Positions 1-11,220 are shown, counted from the stretch's first letter. The stretch: DNA of 64,000 bases from Ectobius pallidus (GCA_964059195.1 CAXKWD010000009.1:85161432-85225431); one strand, 5' to 3'. Made by a program: numbers and translations. Notes: generated by a model not told the origin, from the sequence alone.

Positions 1-770
1 TTGTATTGAATGCAGTGAACAAGGACTACTTTGACTCCCGGGGTTAATTTGACGGACAATGAGTCTAACTTATCATCTTGAAGTGTTTGTCAACTTCCAC
101 GTTTTGGTCAAGACGTATTGATTCGTATTAAGTAATTTACTGCTAACTCATGTATAAGTAAAATGTTCTAGAAACTGCAATTTTTTAAAATAAATTTGTT
201 TGTGCACAAAACTTATTTCTACCAGTATTTCTCACAAAAATTCTGAGTAGCATACTTTAACTTAACCTGAATTTCTAAATTTAGACAGTAAAACTTATGG
301 AATTACAAATTACAACTAAATTTATTCCCTACTTATTAATGAATTAAACAAAATTTCTTACAGTTTTCAATGTTTAGTGTGAAAATTGCGGCTAAAAATT
401 CCAATTCATTCCATCTCATGATTTCTTTCTCCACAAGCCCCCGTTCTTTCAGGAACATTAAAATATATTTTAATAAGACGTAGGCCTAAGCTAAATAGGC
501 CTATATTATGTTGTAAACATAGCATTTGTTTAACTCATTCTTGGCTTTAAACTAAATGGTGTACATCTTGCATGAACTTTCTCGCATAGGCTATACGTGT
601 TAAGTCTTGTGTTATTTAGGGTGACGAAAGAAAATGTATCTCTCAAAAAATCAATATCCAATTTTCAGGTTTAAACAGATGTAGGGATCTTACCGAATTG
701 CAGATAATATTCTCCTTACAGCATGACGCATATTAAACTGAATGAATAAATAAATAAATTGGTCAAGCTA
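1..770. other. Unassigned AT-rich sequence
   Basis: No coding frame, tRNA or element ends recognised. It holds several TAGGCCTA palindromes near 480-510. A short AATA repeat near 745-760 could be a retroelement tail, but nothing recognisable precedes it. Confidence 0.5.
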
Positions 771-890
771 TATGTATGAGGCTATATTTCCGAGATTCAA
801 ATTAAACGAAGCAAGACATGGAAAGAACGCCTGGTGGTATACCGGGATATGTATGTCAGTTGGAGAATTTAATGTTGTACCGGCAAGTTG

Positions 891-962
891 CTTTGGTAGC
901 TCAATTGGTAGAATAGCGACATGGATACCGAATATCCCAGTTCAAATCCTGGCTATGGCATT
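891..962 (+). repeat. tRNA-like sequence (SINE head or tRNA relic)
   Basis: The stretch carries a good internal A-box-like segment (TAGCTCAATTGGTAGAA) and a B-box-like segment (GTTCAAATCC) at tRNA spacing. The outer ends can pair as a weak acceptor stem. The D-stem and T-stem contain mismatches, so a functional tRNA is unlikely. It is best read as a tRNA-derived SINE head or degenerate tRNA pseudogene. The reading frame over it is not a gene. Confidence 0.45.
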
Positions 963-1077
963 TCAGTATGACGCTATCTTTCCACCAAAGCATGACGTAA
1001 CTCAAGGACCCTCTTTAGGCTATATTTTATAAGGCCTGAAGGTTGAGATGTGGCAACGAGTTGTGGTCCTAAGGCTA

Positions 1078-1441
1078 ATATACGAGATTGGATATAGATT
1101 GTAAAATATACGATATTACACAGAATTAATCTCTCTTTATCCTTGAGGTCATAGGTTCAATTCCCGTGGCCGGCAAATTTGACTTTCTTTTTTTTTTTCA
1201 TGGTTTCCTCAGTCGAAAAGGCAAATGCCAAATTGGATATTTACTTCCCTTGACTCATCCTCGCTATTTCTTTCTGTATCATATTCATTGAAATTAATAT
1301 CAGTTGAAATTCTTGACGCCATAAAAATACACAAACAATATAAATTAGTTGAGGATCAATAGTTCAAAGCCTTCTGGTATAAGTTACACACAGAACCTGA
1401 ACTCCTTATAAGGCCTCGATGCACAAAGGATTATAAATACA
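1078..1441 (+). mobile_element. tRNA-derived SINE, family A, copy 1
   Basis: A B-box (GGTTCAATTCC) near 1150 is followed by a body that matches 11222-11530 over about 300 bases. Shared landmarks are TCATCCTCGCTATTTC, ATCATATTCATTGAAATTAA, the GGATCAATAGTT-type segment and the end TATAAATACAG. Two copies sharing head, body and end show a real dispersed family. The exact 5' limit is unclear. Confidence 0.7.
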
Positions 1442-1442
1442 G

Positions 1443-1498
<56 letters not shown>

Positions 1499-1504
1499 CT
1501 GTAT

Positions 1505-1540
<36 letters not shown>

Positions 1541-1585
1541 TGTGTGTATCCATCACCCTATATATGTATGCATCACTCTCCCTGT

Positions 1586-1633
<48 letters not shown>

Positions 1634-1640
1634 AGTTATA
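1432..1640. repeat. AT microsatellite inside an inverted repeat, then TA and CT tracts
   Basis: An alternating AT run (about 1444-1497) lies between TATAAATACAGCTATAT and its reverse complement ATATAGCTGTATTTATA, so the tract is a long near-perfect palindrome. A second TA run (1509-1537), a CT run (about 1590-1617) and a short TA run follow. The outer arms are the terminal bases of the preceding SINE. Confidence 0.9.
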
Positions 1641-1940
1641 TGAGGAAATGGAATAATGGATGGTAACGTGAGGAAAGAAATGAAAGGAAGGAAAGAATGT
1701 AGAATTGAAAGGAGGGAGGGAATGATGAAAGAAAAAGAAGGAAGCGAGGGGGGGGTAATATGAAAGGAAGGAAGGAGTGGGATACCTGAAAGGAAAGAAG
1801 GAAAACAGGGCAGAATAAATAAAGAAAAACGAAAAGAAGGAATGGTTGAAGGAGGAGAAAATTCTGAAAGGAGAGAGAGAAGGATACGAGGAGGGAAGAA
1901 AGAAAGGTAAAAAGAAAGGAAGAAAGACATAGGCAGAAGG
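1641..1940. repeat. Purine-rich GGAA/GAAAG low-complexity tract
   Basis: The plus strand is almost entirely A and G (GAAGGAAGGAAAG-type repeats). Long pyrimidine-strand reading frames here are composition artefacts. Confidence 0.9.
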
Positions 1941-2360
1941 TGAACATGGTTCAATGGCTAAATTAACTTCTGCATCACCCTTTATTATAGTATACTGTAC
2001 CGTTTGTGTAATGTGGAATTACTACTTCCCAACCAGCAGATACGGTATGCATGATTTATTCAAATTTGGTTGTGTGCAGAGCCATCAGAACATTTGCGGT
2101 TATAACATTTTCATTTACTTGACCACAGGAGATGGATCGTTTAAAGTTTTCGAGGCGAAGGTTTTAAATAATGACCGCTATGTTAATATTATCTCTGTAT
2201 CCATGTTTATGATAGAGGAGTGGTGACATTTTCATATTTCCTATAGATCCATCTTGTATCTCTGTTCTTGTTTCTCTTTTAATCTGTGGTGGCGGTGTGG
2301 CGGGCACTCAGCGTGGGAAGACAGTGCTTTCTGAGGGGGCGTTCCACAGGGATCATAGAG
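1941..2360. other. Unassigned sequence
   Basis: A short plus-strand open frame (1954-2226, 90 codons) has no recognised motif or repeat partner. I see no support for a gene. Confidence 0.4.
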
Positions 2361-2422
2361 AGTCCTCCCCATCTCTCTCTCTCTCTCCTCTCTCTCTCTC
2401 TATCCTCTCTCCTCTCTCTCTC

Positions 2423-2480
<58 letters not shown>

Positions 2481-2506
2481 TCCCCTCCCTCCCTCCCCCC
2501 AGCTTT
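2361..2506. repeat. CT/TCTC microsatellite
   Basis: A pure pyrimidine run of CTCT with occasional CC breaks. All overlapping frames are low-complexity Ser/Leu or Arg/Glu strings. Confidence 0.95.
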
Positions 2507-3300
2507 TATTTCCCAAACTTTGATAGTGATAATTCTCATTAATATAACTTTTTAATGTCTTTAATTCGGCTCTCTGAGATAATTTATGGAAACGATATAA
2601 ACTTCGAGTCATAATATAAATTGGCGTTATTTAATCTTGAAAGCATATAGCCTACAGGATGTTTAGGAACGCCAACTCATCATTGTGACTGTTTCATTTG
2701 ATGTGTTTGTGAAGTGACGGGATTAATTACACTGAGTTACAGATTTTTTCCAAGGCTCTTAGTTCTAATGGGTGATTGTAATGTATTTTTGTCTCCTGTT
2801 TATCAATCTGAAGTCAAATCTTTTGTATCGTGTAAGGATTTTACAGAATTTCAATTTAAGTATTTATTTAACCTTAACCTATCTTAACCTATAGTGAAGT
2901 TGAACAAATTAAGTCCAGAAAAGCAACTATAACTATCTTAAAATCAAATCAATCCAGAAAACAATTTACTTATTACTTTTTTGTCAACATATAAAACTGA
3001 TTTCAGGATCAAATCACATGTGGCTTTGTATGAAAATGGCATCACATGGCAAATCCATGATTCACGTTTCATGACTTAAATTAGCTTCCTTTTGCTGCAG
3101 AAGTGTTATCCAGATTGTCCCTCTTCATGGACCAGCAATAGTCACTTTGTTAAGTGAATTCCACCTGTGCAGAATGGGAAAACATTTAGGACGACGGGTG
3201 CGACAGTCCATGAGGCGTTACTGTGAAGTTTATCGTGATCATGGGGATAGACATTATGAACAATTACTTTAAACAACGTGTAATTTGGGTTGTAGAAAGG
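2507..3300. other. Unassigned sequence left of the transposon
   Basis: No coding, tRNA-like or inverted-repeat structure recognised. It ends at the TA target dinucleotide of the element beginning at 3303. Confidence 0.4.
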
Positions 3301-3302
3301 TA

Positions 3303-5234
3303 CAGTAGTATTATTTCTGTCTGACCCCGACGAAACGCGAGTGAGGAGAAGAGAATCCAGCGGTGTGGGTTAATTCAGAGACCTTCCCATCCCGCCGATC
3401 ATGACAGTAGTAGCTTATATATCTTTAGTCAGCGTTTGTGTTTACAAACAAATCCCTATCCAAGTACAGCTCTGGCAGATATTTTTACCTCATTCATTAA
3501 ATGTTATAACACTAACATTAAATGTTTTAACTCTAACATACAGTATGGAACTTTAATATATTTACTCTACATACCAAGTGTGGTGTTACCGCTGTGCTCA
3601 ATTACAGGACTGGATATTATTCCATAGGAGTGACACCAGAGACTGAGAGTCTTTCCCCTTTACCATTACTATCAGCATCATCATCACCATCACCACCAAC
3701 ATTATTAGCATCCGAATCACTCTCACTAGAAGCATCACTATTACCACCCAAATGAATGACCAATTCTTGAGCCGCATCCAGGAGTCCCTCCCTTTCCAGA
3801 TATTCCTGTTCAATATTCTTCACGTGCTGGCATCTCCGTTTCCACTCCTCTGCAGATATTGAGGAAAACTTCTCATCCGTAATCTTCATGACATCTTCCA
3901 TTTTAAATGTCACATTGTTTTCGGCTACCCAATTTTTTACAGTAGCCCATATGAGTTCTATCGGATTGAGCTCAGGGTGATAAGGGGGGAGCCTTAAAAC
4001 ATCGTGGCCATGTTGCTGGAGAAGATGATCGATTTTGTAGCTTTGGTGTTGTGGCTTAAGTGTCAGTATTAGTTCATAAATTTCAGCTTTTGTCTTACTA
4101 TGAAAGTTTTGTTTCTCAAAATTATCGTTTTCAAGGTGGGACTGCAACCAAGATATCATCACGTCTTTTCGAGAATTCGATGTGGGAGGCTTATTCAGCT
4201 GCACGTAAGGGGCATTATCAATAACCAAGACTGAGTGAGGAGAAAGATTTGGAATTAGTCTTTCCTTTAGCCACTGCTCGTAGTTATTGAAATCCATGTC
4301 CCCATGATAGTCCCCTGTTTTTCTGTGTGAAATGAATCTCAAATAAGCATTGGGCACAAAGCCATGCTCTCCTCCAGCGTGAATTATAATAAGCCGTTGT
4401 CCTTTCGAAACTGGCGAGAAGAGTCCACTCAGCGATTCGTCACTCCAGGCACATGGTGTAGTATGTGTTGTGTGAAGGTAGGTTTCATCCATGTACACTA
4501 TTGAACGCCCTTCAGTCCTATACTGATGAATAGACCTTAAATAGGCACATCTGAGGGACTTTATTCTCTGTTGTTCCACAAGAATTTTTCTATTATTTCT
4601 TGTTTTCCTCTACCGAAAACCAATATGTAAAATAATTTTCCTGAGTGTAGAGATGCTACCCTGAAAGTCAATTTTTTCTTTTAGTCTTGAGTGTATTTTT
4701 TTTAAAGTCGGTCTCTGCTTTTCTTCAATATAGAAATTATTAATTGTTCGTCGGACTACTTCTTCGTTAAAATTGTCAGGAGAAGATTTCTTCGAGGTAC
4801 GTATTCTTTCTTTATCAGGGGTAGAAAAAGAATTAGAAGCTCCTTCTTCAATACTTTTGGCCTCTTTCACGATTCGCTTCACAGTACTAATGGATACACC
4901 TGTAGCTGTTGAAACCCTTTTATATACAGATGCACGCTGACCCCTCACATCCCGAAAATATTTATATACATTATATACTACTTCTCTTGTCTGCGAATGA
5001 ATAACTTTACTCCCTCCCAGTTTACTATGAATCGGAGGCATGTTGCAAAAGTCTTGCGCACAACTGCACTCACCTGAAGCACTGTCTGTTAGGCACCGCA
5101 ACAAGAGATGTTCCTTCTTCCGAGACCTGTGTACTAATAAACAACCACCCCTTAACATGACAATTTTTCTATAGTGGACTCGTCTGTCTACGGCGCATCT
5201 TTCTGAGCAGTGTCAGACAGAAATAATACTACTG
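3303..5234 (-). mobile_element. IS630/Tc1-mariner-type DNA transposon, nearly complete
   Basis: The two ends are perfect 23-bp inverted repeats (3303-3325 and 5212-5234) beginning CAGTAGTATTATTTCTGTCT. Each is bounded by a TA dinucleotide (3301-3302 and 5235-5236), the target duplication expected for Tc1/mariner relatives. The 1,932-bp interior is occupied by one transposase gene on the minus strand. Perfect ends and an almost open gene suggest fairly recent insertion. The superfamily is supported directly. The lineage is less certain: the long second-D-to-E spacing recalls long-spacing insect groups (DD82E, 'Sailor'-like), a memory-based comparison. Confidence 0.92.
3617..5158 (-). pseudogene. 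Transposase (DDE, IS630/Tc1-mariner superfamily), one in-frame stop
   Basis: This enzyme would cut and paste the surrounding element in the nucleus. The frame starts at ATG 5158, with a more likely start at ATG 5041 giving MPPIHSKLGG. It runs to TAA at 3617-3619. The N-terminal part has a helix-turn-helix-like region (YKRVSTATGVSISTVKRIV). The C-terminal part has the catalytic signature: MDETY, VIDNAPY and NPIELIW, with about 86 residues between the second Asp and the Glu. An acidic Ser/Asp tail ends the protein. A single TAG at 4610-4612 interrupts the frame. The bases on both sides stay in the same phase and encode similar-quality protein, so this is one gene with one nonsense change, not two genes. 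The downstream half begins at GTG, not ATG. Terminal repeats and TA duplications flank the gene. Confidence 0.9.
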
Positions 5235-5236
5235 TA

Positions 5237-6431
5237 GTTAGGTTAGAAACGAAAGCAATGCAGTTACTCGGTACCGACCCACCGGAGACCTTGTCGGAAC
5301 TCAGAGTTTGTCGGTAGAGTTCTGATTCACCTGTATATGTGGATGTGGAGCAATGGATTTCTTAGTAAAATTTTAGTGGAGAGACTCGCAGGAATTTGTT
5401 ATTCTATCTGACGATGTTGTTTGTGCGCATTTAAAATAGCCCCCCCCCCACAAATACTGTGCGCACAATTCAAGGGTCAGTGGATGGTCCTAATAGTCGT
5501 TTTCCTTACCACTGTGTGCACTTAGCTATTCCCCAAATGTTAACCATTAAAGGGACATGAAAGAATAAGATGAACGCTCGTTATAAGTACACGCTCTATG
5601 ATTGAGAGTGGGAAAGAAGAGGAGAGAGAAAAGAAAACAAATATTTTTAAGGGAGTTTGTCTTGTTGAGGGTTAACCATACACTCTTTACGCTTTGTCCC
5701 TTCAACTAACACCTTGTTATGCACAAAGCCATGGCGATTTTAGCGTGGATAAGCTACTATATTTATCCGTGGCTATCATTTTAGGCTTCGTAGGGTTGAA
5801 GCAAAGCAGCTTTAAAATCTCAAACAGTGTGTGTTCACTGAAGAGGCGTAATGAGCACTATAAGCGTATTCACCATTAACAAGGTAAATATTTGTAAAGC
5901 AGCAAAATCCCACTCCCAGTATCATATTTCAACCGCTTTGTGTTGGATGCACGCTCTGACACATAAATTTCCATCAAGGTGTTGAGCAATTTATAACCCT
6001 GCAATCTATCTTCCATGTTTCCATGTATTATTATACTTTCAGATTTCCCCTCTTAATGCTACAAACACTTTATATTGTAGTAGAGTATACATTTAATGTT
6101 TCCCTACTCGTGGTAGATCTAGTAAATTAGCAAGGAACCAGTATTTTAATTGCTAATGTTTATTCTTCCCCTTCTACGTTCCTTTCCTCACATCTCCCTT
6201 TCTTTCTCTTTCCTTGCTGACTTTCTTGTTCATCTCCCACTTTTCGACCTCCCCTCTTATACAGTGCGAAGCAAACATGAAGCTAGAGGACTTGTACCGC
6301 TGCATAGCTTGCGCCCTTGACCGGGAACCTACTTTTTGGGGAGGTGGGGAAAATTATGTCCAAAGTGAGGCAGCTTAGGATGGAACTGGCCGAGGGAGTG
6401 GGACCGAGGGAGTAAGGGGAGTATTCCGATG
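5237..6431. other. Unassigned sequence
   Basis: Contains a short poly-C run near 5441 and a pyrimidine-rich patch near 6170-6260. The 61-codon plus-strand frame (5694-5879) has no recognised features. Nothing else seen. Confidence 0.4.
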
Positions 6432-6439
6432 GGGTAGAC

Positions 6440-6714
6440 CAGTGTTTCTCAACCTATGGTCCACTGATGGTCCGCGAAGATGGTGCAGATGGTCCGCAAA
6501 CGTAATTAAAAAATATCATAAAGCAAGTGGAAAGAAAAGAAGTAAAATTTTTCCACATATTTCATTATAATGACCTATAATTAATACTCCAAATATTAAG
6601 AATATAGGCTTTCTTTTAAAAGTGGGATGTAAAATTAGGGGTCCGTAATTTTTTTTTTTTTTTTTTTTTTTACATTTTAGAGGTTCTCGGGTTCAAAAAG
6701 GTTGAGAAACGCTG
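6440..6714. mobile_element. hAT-like MITE, family 1, copy 1
   Basis: The inverted ends CAGTGTTTCTCAACCT and AGGTTGAGAAACGCTG are flanked by a perfect 8-bp target duplication GGGTAGAC (6432-6439 and 6715-6722). The 275-bp interior is non-coding, with the phrase GGTGCAGATGGTCC and a poly-T run. A second copy lies at 48284-48546. Eight-base duplications and CAG-type ends are typical of hAT elements. Confidence 0.95.
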
Positions 6715-6722
6715 GGGTAGAC

Positions 6723-6986
6723 GGCTGTGTATAGGATAATATGTAAAATATATTTGGTTGGTGTGTTTAAGGGTATTGCTGGTGTATGTGCTATTTTTGT
6801 GGGGTGTGTGGAGTTTTGTTTGTATATTTACTAGTTTTTAACTGTTCGTCTGTGTTTTTAGTTTTACTTTTAGGGTACATTTTTGCTTGTGCACAGTTAA
6901 AGCATGGACAGCCTAAGGGCTCATGCAACGAATAATGTAAAAAGATAGTTTTTCTTGCTAACAATAAAAGCACTTCATTCATTCAT
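6723..6986 (+). repeat. Possible LINE 3' end with ATTC tail
   Basis: The sequence ends AACAATAAAAGCACTTCATTCATTCATTTA, or in short a polyadenylation-like AATAAA plus an ATTC repeat. This is the layout of several non-LTR retrotransposon 3' ends. No coding remnant was recognised upstream, so the call is tentative. The opposite-strand frame is not a gene. Confidence 0.3.
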
Positions 6987-8110
6987 TTATACCTCCGCTA
7001 CTCTCATCTTCCGTCGAAGATTCGAGTAAGAGAAGTTCCAATTTCCTGATCCGTTTAACTGTTTAGAACATTTGTATACTTGATCAATTTTTAAAACTTT
7101 AAATTCCGAAAATATTAGGTTAGTTCAATGGTCAATATTATTTTACACTAATTTTTTATTCTCCTTTCCAAAAGGCAAAGTGGCTTGAGAGTAGTTTTCG
7201 ATCAGCCTCCCTAGGCGAGAATGCCACATGTTCAGTAATATGATATTGCGTTATAGAGGATCGAGTCAAATGATTCGTGACTTTTAAACGAAAAAGTAAT
7301 AATAGCAGAGTTATTAAAATATGGATTAATATTAAGAGAACATTTTAAACTGTGGAATTCCAGTGTGAACCGTGGCAAGAAAACTTTGTTGACGTTTACA
7401 TACCAATATTCGAACATAGTTCATTATCATAGATTCCAAGGTATTTTTGATGAGAATAGTTAAACTAAGTCTCTGAAGCAACCAATTTTTCATGGAAATG
7501 TATGTGTGCACAACCGTTTGGTTGCTTATATGGGCTCAGAACGGCAATCAGAAGACTGTTCTGTTGCAGTATCAAACATTGAATGTGGCCATGTAGCCTG
7601 TAGTCCTGCTCTTTGTTCGAGGATATGAATGACGAAATCGATAGAGTGCTTCATCACCAACATTAGTGTGGAGCCAATTTTCTTTGTTATTCCTCATTTA
7701 TAATAACCTTAAGCAACAGGTCTTTGATGTTCCACGCGTTCTCGCGATTTCAAGTCCCCTTCTCGTTGCTTGTCAAGTTTGCATTCAGTTTTCCTTGTCT
7801 GTGACAAACTTCTCCGCTTTTTATGCGAAGCTACTTAATAATCTGAATTTTTATGTTGCCGTTTTCCAGAAAATCTTCTCCCTGCGCCATCTCTCTTTAA
7901 ATTGACCTGTAATATTATACATTATATTTATTTTTCGATAATTAGGGTTGCGTCGTAGAGAGGTACTGTTATCGTGACAAAAAATTGAATCGAAATAGAG
8001 ATAACACCGGGTAAGCATCTTTCAGAATTATTAGAAACCGAAAAAAGTGTTCTTCAAATGACGTTTGTCTACCTATCTGTGGACATCTGTAGGGGATGAA
8101 CGGTTCATTA
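6987..8110. other. Unassigned sequence
   Basis: No repeat partner in the window and no recognised protein. The 79-codon plus-strand frame at 7666-7905 shows no family features. Confidence 0.4.
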
Positions 8111-8113
8111 TTA

Positions 8114-9333
8114 CTTCCTCTGCCCGTACCATAGGTACTATAGGTAGAGGAAGTATTGTTTTCGACCCCAAAATTCGAAGTTGAGTTTTTAGCATATATA
8201 CACGTTTCAAGGCCCCCTGAATCCAAAAATACTATTTTTGGAAACATGTCTGTGTGTCAGTGTGTCTGTGTCTGTGTGGAATATCTTGTGAACAGGCTAG
8301 CTCGAAAACGGAAAATCGCATGAAAACAAAATTTCGTATTTGGGTCAGGTACTTTCTGAAGATGTGAGATGAAGATTGGCGACAAGTTTCTCTTATTTTT
8401 AAGGGGACTTTACATGAAGAATTTTTCGTTTTTCGCGATTTTTTCGAAAACGGCTCTAACGATTTTCTTTAAATTTTGCACTTGGGTTGCTTATACTAAG
8501 AGCTAAAACTTTTATTTGAAACATTTTTTCGAACAAATTCTCTGAAAGGTAGTTATAAGCCACCCACTGTGAATACACGCTCTTTGCAATACGGCATGTA
8601 ACGGAAAGTCGTACAAAAACAAAATTTTGTATTTGGGTTAGGTACCTTCTGATGATATGACACGAAGAGTGGCGACAACTTTCCCTTACTTTTAACGGGA
8701 CTTTACACGAATAAATTTTCGTTTGTCACGATTTTCTAAAAAAACGGCCATAACGATTTCCTTTAAATGTTGTACATGGAGTGCTTATACCAAGAGCTAA
8801 AACTTTTATTTGAAACTTAAAAAAAAAAAAAAAAAAATTCTCTGAAGAGTGGTTGTAAACTATCCATTGTTTGTAGATACTCTGTCTTGCCTGGTGAACA
8901 ACTCAATACGCGGACATTCACGGCCTCTTATTCTATATAAGTACGTGAAGTGAAGTGAAGTGAAGTGAGAAAGATGTATTGTTGGCCATGCTTACAGTAA
9001 AGAAATATCTGAGGGGAATATTCGATAAATTTCGGAAATTATTCTGAATGGCGGAAAGTTCAATAAACGTTTGCAGTCACTTGTTTTTGTTTTTTGTTTT
9101 TTGTTGTTTTTTTGTTTTTGTTGTTTGTTTGTTTTGTTTGTTTGTTTGTTTTTTTTTTTTAGTTTGTCCATAGCCTGTGTTTTTAGTCGCAACATTCAAA
9201 TGAGGAGCTATAAGGTATTTACAGCATAATTAGCGTAAAGTTGTGTCTTGCGATTCTGTACAAGGATATGTGAATACTGCTAACTTTTATTTGGGCAGAG
9301 GAAGTTATGTGACTTTCACATCAGATTTTTTAA
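8114..9333 (-). mobile_element. Non-autonomous repeat X, full copy with internal duplication
   Basis: One end reads ACTTCCTCTGCCCGTACC and the other GGGCAGAGGAAGTTATGTG, so the element carries CTTCCTCTGCCC-type inverted ends. The outer tail, minus-strand sense TCTGATGTGAAAGTCACATA, is shared with the copies at 19.8 and 54.2 kb. Inside, a module starting AAAACAAAATTTCGTATT (8323) recurs at 8616, a tandem duplication of about 293 bp absent from the copy at 54 kb. The core phrase AACGGCTCTAACGATTTTC is found in every copy. A GTTT-rich tract (9078-9165) lies near one end. No coding capacity is seen, and the superfamily is not assigned. Confidence 0.85.
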
Positions 9334-9842
9334 AATCTATTTCCTTATTTTGAATTATGGACTTAAAAATTATTTAGGGAATAGTTTACTCATGTACATT
9401 TTCGATTTTTCTAAGCTATCTCCATTACAATAGCGATACGTGAAAGCCTAGCGCAGTAAAGTAGCAGAGAAAATCAAACTTATTTTTTTCATACACATTT
9501 ATTTATAAAGTTAGTAGGAATCAATATAAAAACGAAATAATGTCTGAACATGTCTGACGAACATATATTCATTAAAACAAGAATGATTATATTCTTTTGT
9601 TTTGCAAAGTAACAAGAAAACTACAATTAACCTATTGTTGGTGAATGCAGTATACCTGCGTCGTAGTGCACACACAAAACATATCCAAGCGAGGAAGCAG
9701 AGGTAAGCGGTCCTGCGTTCAAATTTCAAACCTCGAGACCGGCCGATGGACATAGGCTCGAGGTTTCATGTGAATTGGGACTAAGGACTAGTCCTAGTGT
9801 CCCTTCAGACAATTAATATATGCATATTTGAAACTATTTTTT
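9334..9842. other. Unassigned sequence
   Basis: An 80-codon minus-strand open frame (9511-9753) has no recognised domain and no repeat partner here. It may be chance. Confidence 0.35.
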
Positions 9843-9844
9843 AA

Positions 9845-10270
9845 TGTCTGAGTCCACCGCTCTTCCGTAGAGGATGCGTTCGCTGTCCTCACGCAGCGGG
9901 TTCGATTCCTAATCGGGACAAGTTTCCTAGGTGGGTTTTTTTTCGGGGGTTTTCCTCACATGTGAGACGAATATTGGGAAACTTTAGGCCTTCTTGGTCC
10001 CTGGATATCATCTGGTCGTCATTATCACCTTCATATATAATCATCCATTCTCATTCCTTGCATGGAATGTGTGTGTATTGTCCTAAGTATTCATGTTGCC
10101 TCGGAAGTGGCCCGGCATTGTGCTGATCACCCATCTTGGGAGGCCCTCCATGTCTTTGTCTGGTCAAAAATGTATGTGTGTGATCCATAGGAAATCCCTC
10201 GCCCGACAATTCGCAGTCCTGTAAGGCCCAGCTGGCTTAGGCCGCGTAAATGTACCTATAAGGGGAGGTA
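9845..10270 (+). mobile_element. Long tRNA-derived SINE, family C
   Basis: A tRNA-like head carries a clear B-box (GGGTTCGATTCC near 9898). A non-coding body of about 350 bases follows, with landmarks GGGGGTTTTCCTCACATGTG and CTGTAAGGCCCAGCTGGCTT. It is a single copy in this window, so the 3' limit is approximate. Function is retrotransposition by a partner LINE, as for SINEs generally. Confidence 0.6.
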
Positions 10271-11220
10271 GAACTCAGGGAATGAAGTAGTTTGTCGGAA
10301 GTCGAACCGTTAGTGTATAAAATTTAAACAAAATCCTTTTTGCAGTTATCCAGAAAACAAACACTCTTTTAAATGCATAGTGCTGATAAGAGTAAGAGAA
10401 AGTAGGCTAATATCACAGTTAAAAAAAACTTCGAGTGACGTCACCGGCAGGTGCATTATAGGCTAGACCTGTCCTGTTTTTAATAGCAGTATTTTTTGTA
10501 CTTCTGAGACATCAGTACCTGTATTAATCTTAAATACGGTGATTGAAATCGAATTTCAGCGTCGAATACAATACTTCCTCCACCTATAAAACCTATAGTA
10601 CGGGTTTAAAAAGCAATTTGTACTTGGAATACTGCTTAATCTAAAGGGTTAACTAGTAAGCTCTTAACGAATGTGGACCCAGACCAATTTGAAGTGGGTT
10701 GTGTAGAGGTATCTGGGCTCTCAGCCAACACCATATTGTTTTCTGCACATAGTTGCATATTGCGGAAAACCGCAACGCTCATCCACAACCAAATTGTAAG
10801 ATACGAGTAATAAGCTACATACAGCATGTGCGTACTCTTTACAGTATTTTTCATATGAGAAGCCTTTTCCTTCACCGCCAATCACGTGTACGGGCTAAAA
10901 GACTGCCGCTTGCAGTAAGAGTCTTCCCTCCGTCTCGCCGTCTCTGATTGAACCGCGTATCTATGCAGTTGAAGGACATAGGGCTTGTCATCTGCAAAAC
11001 ACTGTAGTATATCACTGAAGAATTTCCATTTTATTATCTTTTGAATTAAATTACTACCTTTTTCAATTATTTTCCAATTGACTAGTTGTGTTTCTGTGTT
11101 AACGTCAATTCTTCCACCAGTGTTTAGTGCAAAGTATTAACTTAATTATACATTAGTCTATATAAATTGTCTTGTTATAAAATCATTGTAAACATAAATT
11201 GTAATATATATTACCTTGGC
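10271..11220. other. Mostly unassigned, with a short X end fragment
   Basis: The piece at about 10560-10600 (AATACTTCCTCCACCTATAAAACCTATAGTACGGG-type, cut short) resembles the right end of repeat X. The overlapping frames at 10636-10947 show no recognised protein. Confidence 0.4.

Noticed and set aside
1553..1954. Long minus-strand open frames of 103-133 codons
   Set aside because: They translate the pyrimidine strand of a GGAA-rich tract and are compositional artefacts.
2279..2555. Four open frames on both strands
   Set aside because: All are readings of the CT microsatellite (Ser/Leu or Arg/Glu repeats).
3598..3813. Minus-strand 71-codon frame within the transposon
   Set aside because: It is an out-of-phase shadow of the acidic tail of the transposase.
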